DNA of 64,000 nt. Origin: Leisingera methylohalidivorans DSM 14336 (GTDB lineage: Bacteria; Pseudomonadota; Alphaproteobacteria; Rhodobacterales; Rhodobacteraceae). A program made the position numbers and the translations under genes. Shown piece by piece: positions 9,130 through 17,033 of this stretch. Location of the stretch: NCBI RefSeq assembly GCF_000511355.1, contig NC_023135.1, positions 3,374,371 to 3,438,370 on the forward strand, in the 5' to 3' direction. A model generated the notes under the pieces. The model did not search any database and was not told where the DNA came from. It saw only the letters and a list, made by a program, of their open reading frames with translations. Position 1 is the first letter of the stretch; each line of letters starts with the position of its first letter.

Positions 9130-9918
9130 ATGCTCAATGATCTCACAAAGACCGTCCTCGACACCCCGTTGCCGTCGGACAAGGATCTTGCCAATGTGCT
9201 GCTCAATATCCAGGCCGCGCAGGACGGGTCGTCTCCGGCGCTGATCCGCAGTTCCGCGGCGGATGGCATTGCTAGCGCGCAGGTCAATGCGGGGAGCCTG
9301 ACGTCCTTCACAGAACGGCTGTCAGGCCAGAGCAAGAGCGATGTCAAGAATTCCACACTGTTCGCTCAGCTCGCGTCGGACTACGCTTATGACCGCTATA
9401 GTCAGCCGATGGACTGGTACAAGAACTACGTTAACATTCTGGGTCAGATCGGCTGGAACCAGCCCGCATTCGCCTTTGATACCTACACCTCGGGCGGCTC
9501 GACCGTGAAGCTGGACGAGGCGGTTCTGAACATCCTTTCCGCCATCGCCACGGGTGCCGAAGTTGCGATGGTGGCGGCAACGATGCAGGGGCTGAATGAG
9601 CTTGGCGATGATTCCAAGCAGATGACAATCTGGGATGCCAACGGCAGCAACGGCAACAACGGCAACTTCCAGATCATGCCCGTCGACAAGTTGCCGAATG
9701 ACGATGTCGTCATGGTTCTGACCGGCATGCAGTTCAACGCATCAACCAGCCATGGCCGGTTCCTGTGGTGGACCTGGTCCAGCACCTCGATCAAAATCCA
9801 GCGCGGTGCAAACCGGTTCGTGTTGAACGAGGATGTGTACGCCCAAGTGCGCCAGGCCGTGATCGACAAGCTGGGCGATCGCGCCAGCCAGTTGGTTGCC
9901 GACATTCCGATCGGCTGA
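9130..9918 (+). CDS. Unknown protein, protease cassette paralogue 1
   Basis: 262 residues, soluble by eye, with no signal peptide or membrane segment. I do not recognise the family. It is paralogous to the next gene: both have VNA-(S/T)L, a KSDV-to-LFAQLA block (about residues 68-80), a W-to-GW block near residue 100, and a C-terminal LN-DVY-VRQ-I-KLG-R block. The centre has a Gly/Asn-rich turn (NGSNGNNGN) and an aromatic FLWWTW stretch. ATG 9130 was chosen because GGAG precedes it; an in-frame start at 9088 lacks this. It is first in a three-gene cassette ending with a V8-like protease. Confidence 0.75.
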   Translation: MLNDLTKTVLDTPLPSDKDLANVLLNIQAAQDGSSPALIRSSAADGIASAQVNAGSLTSFTERLSGQSKSDVKNSTLFAQLASDYAYDRYSQPMDWYKNYVNILGQIGWNQPAFAFDTYTSGGSTVKLDEAVLNILSAIATGAEVAMVAATMQGLNELGDDSKQMTIWDANGSNGNNGNFQIMPVDKLPNDDVVMVLTGMQFNASTSHGRFLWWTWSSTSIKIQRGANRFVLNEDVYAQVRQAVIDKLGDRASQLVADIPIG

Positions 9919-9927
9919 TGCAGAACC

Positions 9928-9961
9928 GCTGCCCGGCTCCGAAGGCCAGGCAGCTTTTTTG
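9928..9961 (+). terminator. Rho-independent terminator or attenuator
   Basis: The arms GCTGCC and GGCAGC, extended by CGGC and GGCC, are followed by a run of T. It lies between the two paralogous cassette genes, so the first gene is probably expressed above the downstream two, or the downstream genes have their own promoter. Confidence 0.7.
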
Positions 9962-10022
9962 CTTACCAACCCGCATTTGCCTGCCGGCCGAAGCACCAGC
10001 CGTCAAACATGGGAGGTTCAAT

Positions 10023-10760
10023 ATGAACCGGAAGATGGAAATTCACGGTATTGATCTACCTGATATGGCGGTCCCTGCTTCCGCCAGCCCGGTGTCGCTG
10101 AAGCCCGCCTATGGCGTCAGCGACAGCGCCGAAGTCAATGCCAGCACCCTGCTGGCGCTCGACAGCGCTCTTGGCCTGCAGCACAAATCGGATGTGTCCG
10201 CCAGCTTGCTGTTCGCGCAACTCGCCGCCACCGCAGCAAGCGACAAATTCACCGCGCCGCGCAGTTGGATCCGTAAGGTGCTGGAGGTTCTGTCGGTCGT
10301 GGGCTGGTCCGTGCGGGGAGACAAGACCTGCCCGCCTGACAGGCAAGCGATGCCGGTGGACTGGCCAGAAACGACGCTGGAAATCTTCGAGCGCCTTTAC
10401 GGCATGGCGGCACCGCTGGTCCGGCGAACGATCCAATCTGCCACGGCGCTGCCAGGAACAAGCAGCGCCGCGGAACTGTGGAATGCCGGCACCTATGGCG
10501 GAGGGCGGGGGCTTTACCTCACCGGCCTGGCGGAACAGGAGGGCGGCGGCGATCCTCGGTTGAGCCTGCTGCTGACCTCCTTCACGCTGAATGAAGGCGT
10601 GCCGGGCATCCTCGACTGGGTGCCGGATGCCGAACTGGTTCCGGAATTCGCGGCGCTTTCGCTCAACCTCGATGTCTACAGCAAGGTGCGCCAGCAGATC
10701 CTCGAAAAGCTGGGCAGCCGTCTCACCGAGGATGTCAAGCCGGTCAGCCTGGCAGGCTGA
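10023..10760 (+). CDS. Unknown protein, protease cassette paralogue 2
   Basis: 245 residues, no signal peptide or membrane helix. It shares with the preceding gene the KSDV-SLLFAQLA block, a tryptophan-containing WIRKVLEVLSVVGW segment and the C-terminal LNLDVYSKVRQQILEKLGSR block, but the central third differs and lacks the Gly/Asn turn. The start at ATG 10023 follows GGGAGG. It ends 41 nt before the protease gene. Function unknown. Duplicated architecture beside a protease would suit protease substrates or partners, but that is inference. Confidence 0.75.
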   Translation: MNRKMEIHGIDLPDMAVPASASPVSLKPAYGVSDSAEVNASTLLALDSALGLQHKSDVSASLLFAQLAATAASDKFTAPRSWIRKVLEVLSVVGWSVRGDKTCPPDRQAMPVDWPETTLEIFERLYGMAAPLVRRTIQSATALPGTSSAAELWNAGTYGGGRGLYLTGLAEQEGGGDPRLSLLLTSFTLNEGVPGILDWVPDAELVPEFAALSLNLDVYSKVRQQILEKLGSRLTEDVKPVSLAG

Positions 10761-10801
10761 CGCGCCATTGCCAGAAATTTGAACCCGACGGGAGAAAGAA
10801 G

Positions 10802-11635
10802 ATGAACAAGCCATTCAAACCTGACTATCCGGCCGCCGGCCACGTCCTGGGGCAATCCGGCGGCACCCGGAAAACATCCGGCGCTCTGAAGATACCGGGC
10901 TTTCCGGGACAGGGGGTCGAGATTGTATTCCCCCCCGATGATCGGACCCGGGTGGAGGTGACCACCAGCTACCCCTGGAACACGATCGGCCAGCTTATCA
11001 TGCAGTTCCCGAACGGGGAGTTCTTTACCGGAACGGCAACCCTGGTTGACGGAAGACACGTTCTGACTGCCGCGCACAATGTGTTCGGCAATGACCTCGG
11101 CGGGTTCGCGCGGAATGTCTGGTTTGTACCAGCGCGCAGCCACGATGACATGCCGTACGGAATCGCCGAGGCCGAAAGGGTCTTCATCACCGAGGAATAT
11201 TACACGCTTTCACCGGCAAATCCGAACCAGACACCGGACGGCGAGGTCGATGATATCACGCTTTACACCGAGGACTACGCCATCGTGCGGCTGAAAGCGC
11301 CCCTCAATCTGCCGATTATGGGGCTCTACGCGGCGAGCGATACGGAACTGTCCGGAGCTTCGGCACGGATTACGGGCTATCCGGGCGACAAGCCGAACGA
11401 CTATATGTGGACCGCCGCCGGCCCGATTTCCGCGCCGGATGAAGAATTCATTTTCTACCGGATCGATACCTATAAGGGCGAAAGCGGCGCAGGCGTGATG
11501 TTCGACTTCGACTTGCCTGTCGGGCTGGCGGTGTCGGGGGTTCACGTTGCGGGCGACGCCGAGCTGGTCACAAATTTTGCCGTGCGCCTGAACAACCAGA
11601 GAATTGGCCAAATCCTGAAATGGATGAATGCGTGA
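10802..11635 (+). CDS. V8-like trypsin-fold serine protease
   Basis: 277 residues, peptidase S1B (glutamyl endopeptidase-like) fold. The catalytic triad is visible: His92 in LTAAHNVF, Asp158 in YTEDYAIVRL, Ser228 in KGESGAGV. Family members are usually secreted, but I see no signal peptide: the N-terminus MNKPFKPDYPAAG is hydrophilic. The first 50 residues could be a propeptide. GGGAGAAAGA precedes the ATG. It is the last gene of the cassette with two paralogous unknown proteins, suggesting intracellular processing or a conflict-type module. Confidence 0.85.
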   Translation: MNKPFKPDYPAAGHVLGQSGGTRKTSGALKIPGFPGQGVEIVFPPDDRTRVEVTTSYPWNTIGQLIMQFPNGEFFTGTATLVDGRHVLTAAHNVFGNDLGGFARNVWFVPARSHDDMPYGIAEAERVFITEEYYTLSPANPNQTPDGEVDDITLYTEDYAIVRLKAPLNLPIMGLYAASDTELSGASARITGYPGDKPNDYMWTAAGPISAPDEEFIFYRIDTYKGESGAGVMFDFDLPVGLAVSGVHVAGDAELVTNFAVRLNNQRIGQILKWMNA

Positions 11636-11772
11636 CAGGGAACCGTCTTCCGGGCGCCTGGCAAGCCCCATGGAGCAGCCCCCTGAAAGGGGTCCACCAA
11701 CTGGGATAGATTGTCCCTTAAATCGGAGGATCAGCGACGGCTGGAAAACGAGAGAAGCCCGAAGAGATTGTA

Positions 11773-12015
11773 TTGAAGCTTCGGCAGGTTGAAGTGTTGC
11801 GGGGACAAGGCGCGACGATCGCCGAGGCGGTGCGTCAGATTGGCGTGGCGCAGCAGGCGTTTTATCGATGGCGCAAGCTCTATGGCGGGATGCAGCGGTC
11901 TCAACTCGTGCGACTGAAGGAGCTGGAGAAAGAGCACCAGCGGCTCCGTCGCGCAGTGTCTGGCCTGACGCTGGACAAACTCATTCTCACCGAAGCAGCA
12001 AAGGGAAACTTCTAA
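11773..12015 (+). pseudogene. IS3 family (IS407-like) OrfA, start degraded
   Basis: KLRQVEVLRGQGATIAEAVR then GVAQQAFYRWRKLYGGM is the helix-turn-helix of an IS407-group OrfA, followed by the coiled-coil-like tail ending LDKLILTEAAKGNF. The native beginning (KREKPEEIV) is readable upstream of 11773, but no ATG is left in the right place. It belongs with the broken OrfB downstream. Confidence 0.6.
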
Positions 12016-12650
12016 GCCCTTCGCGCCGGCGCAGATGCATCGGCCATGTGCGGCAGGAGCTGGGCGTGTCCGAGCGCCGCGCCTGCCGCATACCCGGTCA
12101 GCACCGGTCCACCTAACGCAAGGTGCCGCAGGGCCGGTCCGATGAGGAACGACTGACCGATGACATCATCGAACTGGCGGGCAAATACGGCCGCTATGGG
12201 TATCGGATGGTGACTGGCTTGCTGAACAATGCGGGCTGGCATGTGAACCACAAACGGGCCGGCCGCATTTGGCGGCGCGAAGGGCTGAAGATCCCGCAAA
12301 AGCAGAAGAAAAAGGGGCGGCTCTGGCTGAACGATGGCTCCTGGGTGCGTCTGCGGCCTGAACGCCCCGACCATGTCTGGCCGTACCACTTCGTCCAGGA
12401 CCGTACCGCTGATGGCAGGCTCTGCCGGACACTGAACATTACCGGCGAATACACAAGGAAGGTGCTGATGATCCGCGTCGTTCGCAAACTCAACTCAACC
12501 GAAGTGCTGGATCCGCTGACTGATCTGTTCATTCTGCCCCGCCCGCCTGCGCCGGAAAGCGTCGTCCCAGTGGACCAGAGCAAGAAGTGCGGAAGCTCTA
12601 AAGACGGCCGAGGGCACGTCGGGGAGCACATCAGACCGACGATGCACTAA
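12010..12650 (+). pseudogene. IS3 family OrfB with stop and internal deletion
   Basis: The frame begins LSPSRRRRCIGHVRQELGVS and meets a TAA near 12115. It continues with QGRSDEERLTDDIIELAGKY and GYRMVTGLLNNAGW. The first catalytic Asp of the DDE core is His here (WPYHFVQ). The sequence jumps from LTDLFIL directly to RPPAPESVVPVDQ, so the segment with the other catalytic residues is deleted. It ends in a scrambled version of the family's C-terminal RPTMH. Confidence 0.8.
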
Positions 12651-12685
12651 CAATCAAACCGGACCACCGGATGGGCGCGCGCCAT

Positions 12686-13062
12686 TGGCCTCACAGATCA
12701 TGCCGAAGCGCATCTGCCGGGAGTATACTCTGTTCCGGTTCCGGGGCTGTTCGACGAACTGGATGCCGCTCGCCATTGGGCTCGAACCAATGGCGCCTTC
12801 AATGCCTCGCTCGGTCAGGATCGTGTGGATGCGATAGGGGAATTCCTTGAGCCGATGCTCAAGGAATTCCCACGCGGTCTTACGATCGGCCTTGTCCACG
12901 AGTTGCGTGACTGCAAACTTGCTGGCCGGTCAATGCCAACAAAGAGATACAGCTTGCCCTCGGTGGTTCGCACCTCCGCGATGCCGACGTGAAAAAAAAC
13001 CGATAGGATAGCCTTTGAACTGCTGTCGCTTTGGCTTGTCACCCTCGGCCTGCGTCACTTTC
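12686..13062 (-). pseudogene. IS481 family transposase fragment with palindromic insertion
   Basis: Minus-strand segments GDKPKRQQFKGYPIGFF, HVGIAEVRTTEGKLYLFVGI, VDKADRKTAWEFLEH and RIHTILT, then GIQFVEQPRNRN and RQMRFGMICEAN match the DDE core of IS481 transposases. There are at least two frameshifts (one in the poly-A run near 12993) and an in-frame gain of about 39 bases around 12767-12811 replacing the catalytic DN before GIQF. The C-terminal part is lost. Confidence 0.75.
12772..12794 (+). repeat. 23-nt palindrome inserted in IS481
   Basis: Arms GCCATTGG and CCAATGGC surround a 7-nt loop. It lies inside a gain of about 39 bases that is in frame with the IS481 transposase but removes the second catalytic Asp. 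Size and right flank resemble the palindrome at 4716-4738, and the arms differ. Confidence 0.65.
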
Positions 13063-13065
13063 GTT

Positions 13066-13100
13066 CCGGTTTGTTGCGAGCAATGCTCGCAACAAACCGG
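13066..13100 (+). repeat. 35-nt perfect hairpin at IS3 left end
   Basis: A 16-bp perfect stem, CCGGTTTGTTGCGAGC and its reverse complement, around AAT, ending two bases before ATG 13103 of orfA. Its outer arm also matches the right terminal inverted repeat of the element (near 14285-14298). In RNA it would cover the orfA ribosome-binding region, a plausible brake on transposase translation from outside promoters. Confidence 0.7.
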
Positions 13101-13102
13101 AT

Positions 13103-13438
13103 ATGGCAGCCAAACACAGTGACGATCTAAAACGCGAAGCGGTTCGGATCGCGACTAGCAACGGCCTGACGCGCCGCCAGGTCACGTCCGATCTGGGGGT
13201 CGCATTTTCGACCTTTGGCAAATGGATGCGCGACTTTGCGGATGATCCGTCTGGCGCCACACAGGATGCCGAGTTGGCTCGTGAGAATGAGCGGCTGCGC
13301 AAAGAAAACCGCATTCTTCGGGAAGAGAGGGAAGTACTAAAAATGGCAGCGATCTTCTTCGCAGGCCAAGAGCAACGAGATTTCAATTCATTGCGGACCA
13401 CCGTGGAGATCTGTCGCGCGCCCATCTGTGCCGCCTGA
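13103..13438 (+). CDS. IS3 family transposase OrfA
   Basis: 111 residues starting MAAKHSDDLKREAVRIATSN. The helix-turn-helix is LTRRQVTSDLGVAFSTFGKW, and a Leu/Arg/Glu-rich helix (LARENERLRKENRILREERE) follows. The tail LKMAAIFFA is the usual end before the -1 frameshift into OrfB. The ATG lies directly after a strong hairpin, so translation initiation may be restricted. An upstream TTG in frame would read through that hairpin and is unlikely to be used. Confidence 0.8.
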   Translation: MAAKHSDDLKREAVRIATSNGLTRRQVTSDLGVAFSTFGKWMRDFADDPSGATQDAELARENERLRKENRILREEREVLKMAAIFFAGQEQRDFNSLRTTVEICRAPICAA

Positions 13439-14274
13439 TGCAGGTGACGGATCGTGGCTTGCGCGCATGGCGGCGCAGGCCGCCATCACGTCGTCAGCGC
13501 CGGGATATGGTCCTGCTGGCTCATATCCGCGAGCAGCACCGCCTGAGCCTTGGCAGCTACGGTCGTCCGCGCATGACGCAAGAGCTCAACGAATTGGGCA
13601 TCCATGTCTGGCAGCGGAGCGTGGCCAGGGTTATGCGCGACAACGGCATCCAGGTCCGGCGAAGCCGGAAGTTCAAGCGTACGCCCGAAAGCGACCATAG
13701 CTTCAATATGGCGCAGAATCCGCTGCGTCAGGATTTCACCGCCAATGCGCCAAACCAGAAATGGGCGGGAGATATAGCCTATATTTGGACCCGCGAGGGA
13801 TGGGCCTATCTTGCTGTCACCCTGGATCTGTATTCGCGACGCGTCATCGGCTGGGCGCTGAGCAACCGGATGAAACAGGATCTGGCCTTGCGCGCCCTGG
13901 ACATGGCCGTGGCCATCCGCAAGCCGCCTCCGGGCTGCATTCACCACACCGGTCACGGTGCGCAATACTGTGCCCGCGAATATCAGAAGCCTTTACGCAA
14001 GCACGAACTGGCGCCGTCGATGAGCGGCAAGGGCAATTGCTATGAAAAGCCGACCCCTATCAGCAGATTTTCATTGTAAATCGCCTGCCGGGCAACGGTC
14101 GAGAGCTTCTTCAAGTCACTGGAGGCCGAATTGATCCGGCGCCGGACCTGGCAGACCCGCCGCGAGGTCGAGCTGGCCGTCTTCGAATGCATCAATGGTT
14201 TTTACAACTCGCACCGACGGCATTCGGGCATCGGCTGGAAATCACCCGTGGCTTTCGAAAAGACCGCCGCCTAA
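13344..14274 (+). pseudogene. IS3 family transposase OrfB, stopped by hairpin element
   Basis: The frame carries the IS3 OrfB core: QKWAGDIAYIWTREGWAYLA with the first Asp, then HHTGHGAQY where the second Asp (normally HHTDRGSQY) is Gly. GKGNCYEK is followed by a 42-base in-frame gain (14050-14091) that contains TAA, then ATVESFFKSLEAELI with the catalytic Glu and the C-terminus WKSPVAFEKTAA. So both a point mutation and the hairpin element inactivate it. Confidence 0.85.
14054..14094 (-). repeat. Hairpin element copy G
   Basis: Minus-strand copy: TGCCCGGCAG at the 5' side, then GCGATTT, a loop, AAATC, and a degenerate 3' block GATAGGGG. It inserts 42 bases in frame into IS3 OrfB next to the catalytic Glu and brings a stop codon in the host gene's frame. 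Confidence 0.8.
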
Positions 14275-14446
14275 CATGAGCAACACACCGGAACGGAAAC
14301 GGTGCAGGTCCAGTCCCGGCATCCGGCCGTTTGATGTTTCCACATGCCATCCGGGGGGGCAATCTGAACACGGGCTCTGATGCCGCTTTTTCGCTGCACT
14401 CAATCAACTACACAACGATGTTGCATAGGTATTTGTTCTGCCATAG

Positions 14447-14468
14447 TTTTGAAACAATCGGTTCAGAA
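14447..14468 (+). promoter_or_regulatory. Putative TetR operator, autoregulatory
   Basis: The imperfect palindrome TTTTGAAAC-AATC-GGTTCAGAA lies 12 nt before the TetR start. It resembles the perfect palindrome at 15097-15120 and the site at 16996-17017, sharing TT-TG-AA, a central AT and TTC-A-AA at the same spacing. It is inferred to be where the regulator binds to control itself. Confidence 0.5.
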
Positions 14469-14480
14469 TGGTTAAGTGCT

Positions 14481-15062
14481 ATGAGGCCAAGAGAATTTGA
14501 TGAAGATGCGGCTGTTGACGCGGTCATGTGTATTTTTTGGCGAAAAGGCTATGCTGCAACTTCCATGAATGATCTGGTGGAAGCAACCGGCCTGTCTCGC
14601 AGTACCATATACAACTCCTTTGGCGGCAAGAAAAAGCTCTTTGCGCTGGCCCTTAAAGAGTACCGGCGAGTGACCACTGAAAATATTGCGATGATCTCCC
14701 GGCCCGGTGACGTGAGAACCAGCCTCCGGGAACTGCTTCTATCGATCGTTGCCGACGAATCAAGTGACCGCGAGGGCTTTGGTTGTTTCGCTGCAAACAG
14801 CAGCTTGGAGGTTTCCGGCCGGGATCCGGAGCTCAGCGCGTTGGTGGCGCAACATTTCGAGCGATTGGAGGCCGGTCTGCTGCGGCTCCTGAAGCGAGGG
14901 CAGAAAGCCGGAGAAATTCCGGCCGATCAGGACTGCCAAATGCTGGCGCGGTATTTTGTTGCTGTAATTCAAGGAATTAGGGTCGTCAGCAAGGGTCTCC
15001 CAGAGGCCTCCCGCCAGGTTCACTTGCAAAGCATCGTCGACGCGGTAATCAAATCGTTGTAG
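14481..15062 (+). CDS. TetR/AcrR family transcriptional regulator
   Basis: 193 residues from ATG 14481. The N-terminal TetR DNA-binding domain is clear: FWRKGYAATSMNDLVEATGL then SRSTIYNSFGGKKKLFALAL. The all-helical ligand domain contains the C-terminal TetR_C block LKRGQKAGEIP with CQMLARYFVAVIQGIRV. Upstream in-frame TTG/ATG codons would place DNA from the likely operator inside the protein. It precedes, in the same direction, a dehydrogenase gene with a perfect palindrome in its promoter, so it probably represses that unit and itself. The ligand is unknown. Confidence 0.88.
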   Translation: MRPREFDEDAAVDAVMCIFWRKGYAATSMNDLVEATGLSRSTIYNSFGGKKKLFALALKEYRRVTTENIAMISRPGDVRTSLRELLLSIVADESSDREGFGCFAANSSLEVSGRDPELSALVAQHFERLEAGLLRLLKRGQKAGEIPADQDCQMLARYFVAVIQGIRVVSKGLPEASRQVHLQSIVDAVIKSL

Positions 15063-15096
15063 CGGCGTCATGAAGCTCTTCCTTTGGTTGTTGACT

Positions 15097-15120
15097 GTTA
15101 TGGAATGATTGTTCCATAAC
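15097..15120 (+). promoter_or_regulatory. Putative TetR operator before the dehydrogenase gene
   Basis: Perfect palindrome GTTATGGAA-TGATTG-TTCCATAAC (9-bp arms, 6-nt spacer), about 75 nt before the start at 15195. It is the best-conserved of three similar sites around the TetR gene. Confidence 0.7.
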
Positions 15121-15194
15121 GGCGCCACACACCGGCCCCCAATGCGGTCTGCACGCTGCGACGGCCGGCCGGGCCCGGCAAACAGAGGTTAAGC

Positions 15195-16085
15195 ATGTCA
15201 ATTGAAGCAAAATCTGCAACGCACTGCCCGCTGCGCGTGGCGGTTCTGGGAACCGGGCTGATGGGGGCGCCGATGGCCCGCAATATCGCGGCGACTGGCT
15301 GCCGCGTTACGGTCTGGAACCGCACGTCTGCCAAGGCCCTGTCCTTGGCAGTACATAATATTGCCCCTGCGGCGGATTCCGCCGAGGCGGTCCTTGGCGC
15401 CGATGTCATTGTGACCATGCTGAAAGACGCCGGCGCAATCGCAGAGGCCGTGTCCACGTTGCCGGATGCGGACAGCGCGCCGGCGTCCCCTGTATGCTGG
15501 CTGCAGATGAGCACGGTCGGCCCTGCGGACCTGCCCGGGCTGCAGTCTTTGGCAGACCGCAAGGGGCTTACACTGATTGACGCGCCGGTGCTCGGCACTC
15601 GCCAGTTGGCCGAAGCCGGGCAGTTGCTGGTGCTGGCAGCAGGGCCGGAAGAAACACGGGACGCCGTTCGCCCGGTTTTGGAGGCAATCGGCAAAGCCAC
15701 CCGCTGGCTAGACACCGGCCCGGGCACGGCAACCCGGCTGAAACTGGCGCTGAACAGCTGGGTTTTCGCCCTTACCCATGGCGCGGCGGAAAGCCTGGCG
15801 CTGGCACGCGGCTTGGGGCTGGACCCGGCGCTGGTGGCGGAAACCCTGCGCGGCGGGCCGCTGGATACCGCTTTCTTCCAAATGAAAGCCCAGGCGATGG
15901 TGGCGGATGATTTCACTCCGGCCTTCACCATAGACAACGCCGTCAAGGACAGCGTTCTGATCCTGGATGCCGCCCGCGCGGCAGGTGTGCGCGCCGATCT
16001 CGCAGAGGCAGGCCTGAACCGCTACCGGCGGGTGCAGGGGCAGGGCCGGGGCGATGCCGATATGGCAGCCTCAATCCTCGCATAA
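15195..16085 (+). CDS. NAD(P)-dependent beta-hydroxyacid dehydrogenase family protein
   Basis: 296 residues of the 3-hydroxyisobutyrate dehydrogenase/GLYR family. The Rossmann motif is GTGLMGAPMARN (about 18-29), and WNRT after the second strand suggests NADP preference. The substrate-site block DAPVLGTRQLAEAGQL departs from the common DAPVSGG form. The catalytic Lys is in RLKLALN. The C-terminal NAD_binding_11 domain contains AFTIDNAVKDSVLILDAA. It is likely repressed by the upstream TetR through the palindrome at 15097 and is followed by a maleate-isomerase-like gene. The acid substrate is unknown. Confidence 0.85.
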   Translation: MSIEAKSATHCPLRVAVLGTGLMGAPMARNIAATGCRVTVWNRTSAKALSLAVHNIAPAADSAEAVLGADVIVTMLKDAGAIAEAVSTLPDADSAPASPVCWLQMSTVGPADLPGLQSLADRKGLTLIDAPVLGTRQLAEAGQLLVLAAGPEETRDAVRPVLEAIGKATRWLDTGPGTATRLKLALNSWVFALTHGAAESLALARGLGLDPALVAETLRGGPLDTAFFQMKAQAMVADDFTPAFTIDNAVKDSVLILDAARAAGVRADLAEAGLNRYRRVQGQGRGDADMAASILA

Positions 16086-16094
16086 CGTCCAGCA

Positions 16095-16130
16095 CGGCGG
16101 CTTTTGGGCCGCCGGCCGCAGAAATTTTTT
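16095..16130 (+). terminator. Possible terminator or attenuator
   Basis: Arms CGGCGGC and GCCGCCG around a T-rich loop, followed after ten bases by a T-rich tail. It lies between the dehydrogenase and the maleate-isomerase-like gene and may reduce read-through. Confidence 0.45.
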
Positions 16131-16150
16131 ATTTATTACAGGAGTTTAAT

Positions 16151-16900
16151 GTGAGCAATTTTCTCGGCCAGCGGCTGCGCATCGGCGTTGCCATTCCATC
16201 GACCAACACCTCTGCACAGCCTGAAATGGAGGATATGCGCGCCTTTGGCGTCACCAATCACATCGGCAGGATCATCATTGACGACGATTCCCTGACCCAT
16301 GCGGACGGTTCCAACCGGGTGATCGAGAACATCCGCAGCGCCACCCCCGATGCCCTCCGCAGCCTGCGCCATTGCGGCGCCGGTGCAATTATTGCCGCGG
16401 TGTCCCCGGATGGCTACTGGGAAGGCCACGCGGCACATGAAGCCCTGCATGGGCGTCTTGCGGAAGCCGCGGGCGGCGCCAAGGTCATCCTGAGCGCTGA
16501 CGCCATCCTGGCGGCCCTCAAGGCACTTGGCGGCATCCGGCGCATCGGCCTTATCTCGCCTTATCTTGAGCTTGGCGACGAACCGGTCTCGCGTTTTTTC
16601 ACCGACAGCGGGATTGAGGTTGCCGCCACCCACGGGCTGGGCGGGCGCACGCCCTCGAACATTTCGGACGTCACACCGGCGGATCTGCGCGACGCGGTTC
16701 TGGCCGTTGACAGCCCGCAGGTGGAGGCGATTGTCCAGGTTGGCACCAATGTGCCGATGGCGGCTTTTGCCCAGGCCGCGGAAGCCTGGACCGGCAAGCC
16801 GGTGCTGTCGAACAATGCGGTGCTGTACTGGCACGCATTGCGCAGCTGCGGCGTGACCGACCCGATCCCCGGCCGGGGCGTCCTGTACGAGAACCACTGA
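16151..16900 (+). CDS. Maleate isomerase/arylmalonate decarboxylase-like protein lacking the cysteine pair
   Basis: 249 residues, GTG start preceded by AGGAG. The start RIGVAIPSTNTSAQPEMEDM and the repeated alpha/beta layout belong to the Asp/Glu racemase superfamily, closest to maleate cis-trans isomerases. Those enzymes use two cysteines. Here the first site reads AAVSPDGYWEG and the second VGTNVPM, so both are replaced. The remaining cysteines (RHCGAG, RSCGVTD) are elsewhere. It may catalyse a different reaction or be a non-enzymatic homologue. It lies between a dehydrogenase and an adenylation-domain gene. Confidence 0.75.
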   Translation: MSNFLGQRLRIGVAIPSTNTSAQPEMEDMRAFGVTNHIGRIIIDDDSLTHADGSNRVIENIRSATPDALRSLRHCGAGAIIAAVSPDGYWEGHAAHEALHGRLAEAAGGAKVILSADAILAALKALGGIRRIGLISPYLELGDEPVSRFFTDSGIEVAATHGLGGRTPSNISDVTPADLRDAVLAVDSPQVEAIVQVGTNVPMAAFAQAAEAWTGKPVLSNNAVLYWHALRSCGVTDPIPGRGVLYENH

Positions 16901-16907
16901 CCCGGGC

Positions 16908-16931
16908 CCGCAGCGGCGGCTGCCGCTGCGG
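16908..16931 (+). terminator. GC-rich hairpin after the isomerase-like gene
   Basis: A perfect 10-bp stem CCGCAGCGGC/GCCGCTGCGG with loop GGCT, right after the stop codon at 16900. There is no T run, so termination is only suggested. A separate TetR-type site follows at 16996, which supports a new transcription unit. Confidence 0.4.
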
Positions 16932-16995
16932 CATCCGCATTCTTGCATAGTACCCTGTCTGCAGCAGACCCCCGTCTGCTGGCAACAGCGGCAAT

Positions 16996-17017
16996 TTATG
17001 AAACGATCATTCCAAAA
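16996..17017 (+). promoter_or_regulatory. Putative TetR operator before the adenylation gene
   Basis: TTATGAAACG-AT-CATTCCAAAA matches the perfect palindrome at 15098 at most positions and lies 16 nt before the start at 17034. It suggests that the second unit (adenylation domain, tautomerase, MFS) belongs to the same regulon. Confidence 0.55.
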
Positions 17018-17033
17018 TTGACAGGATTTACCA

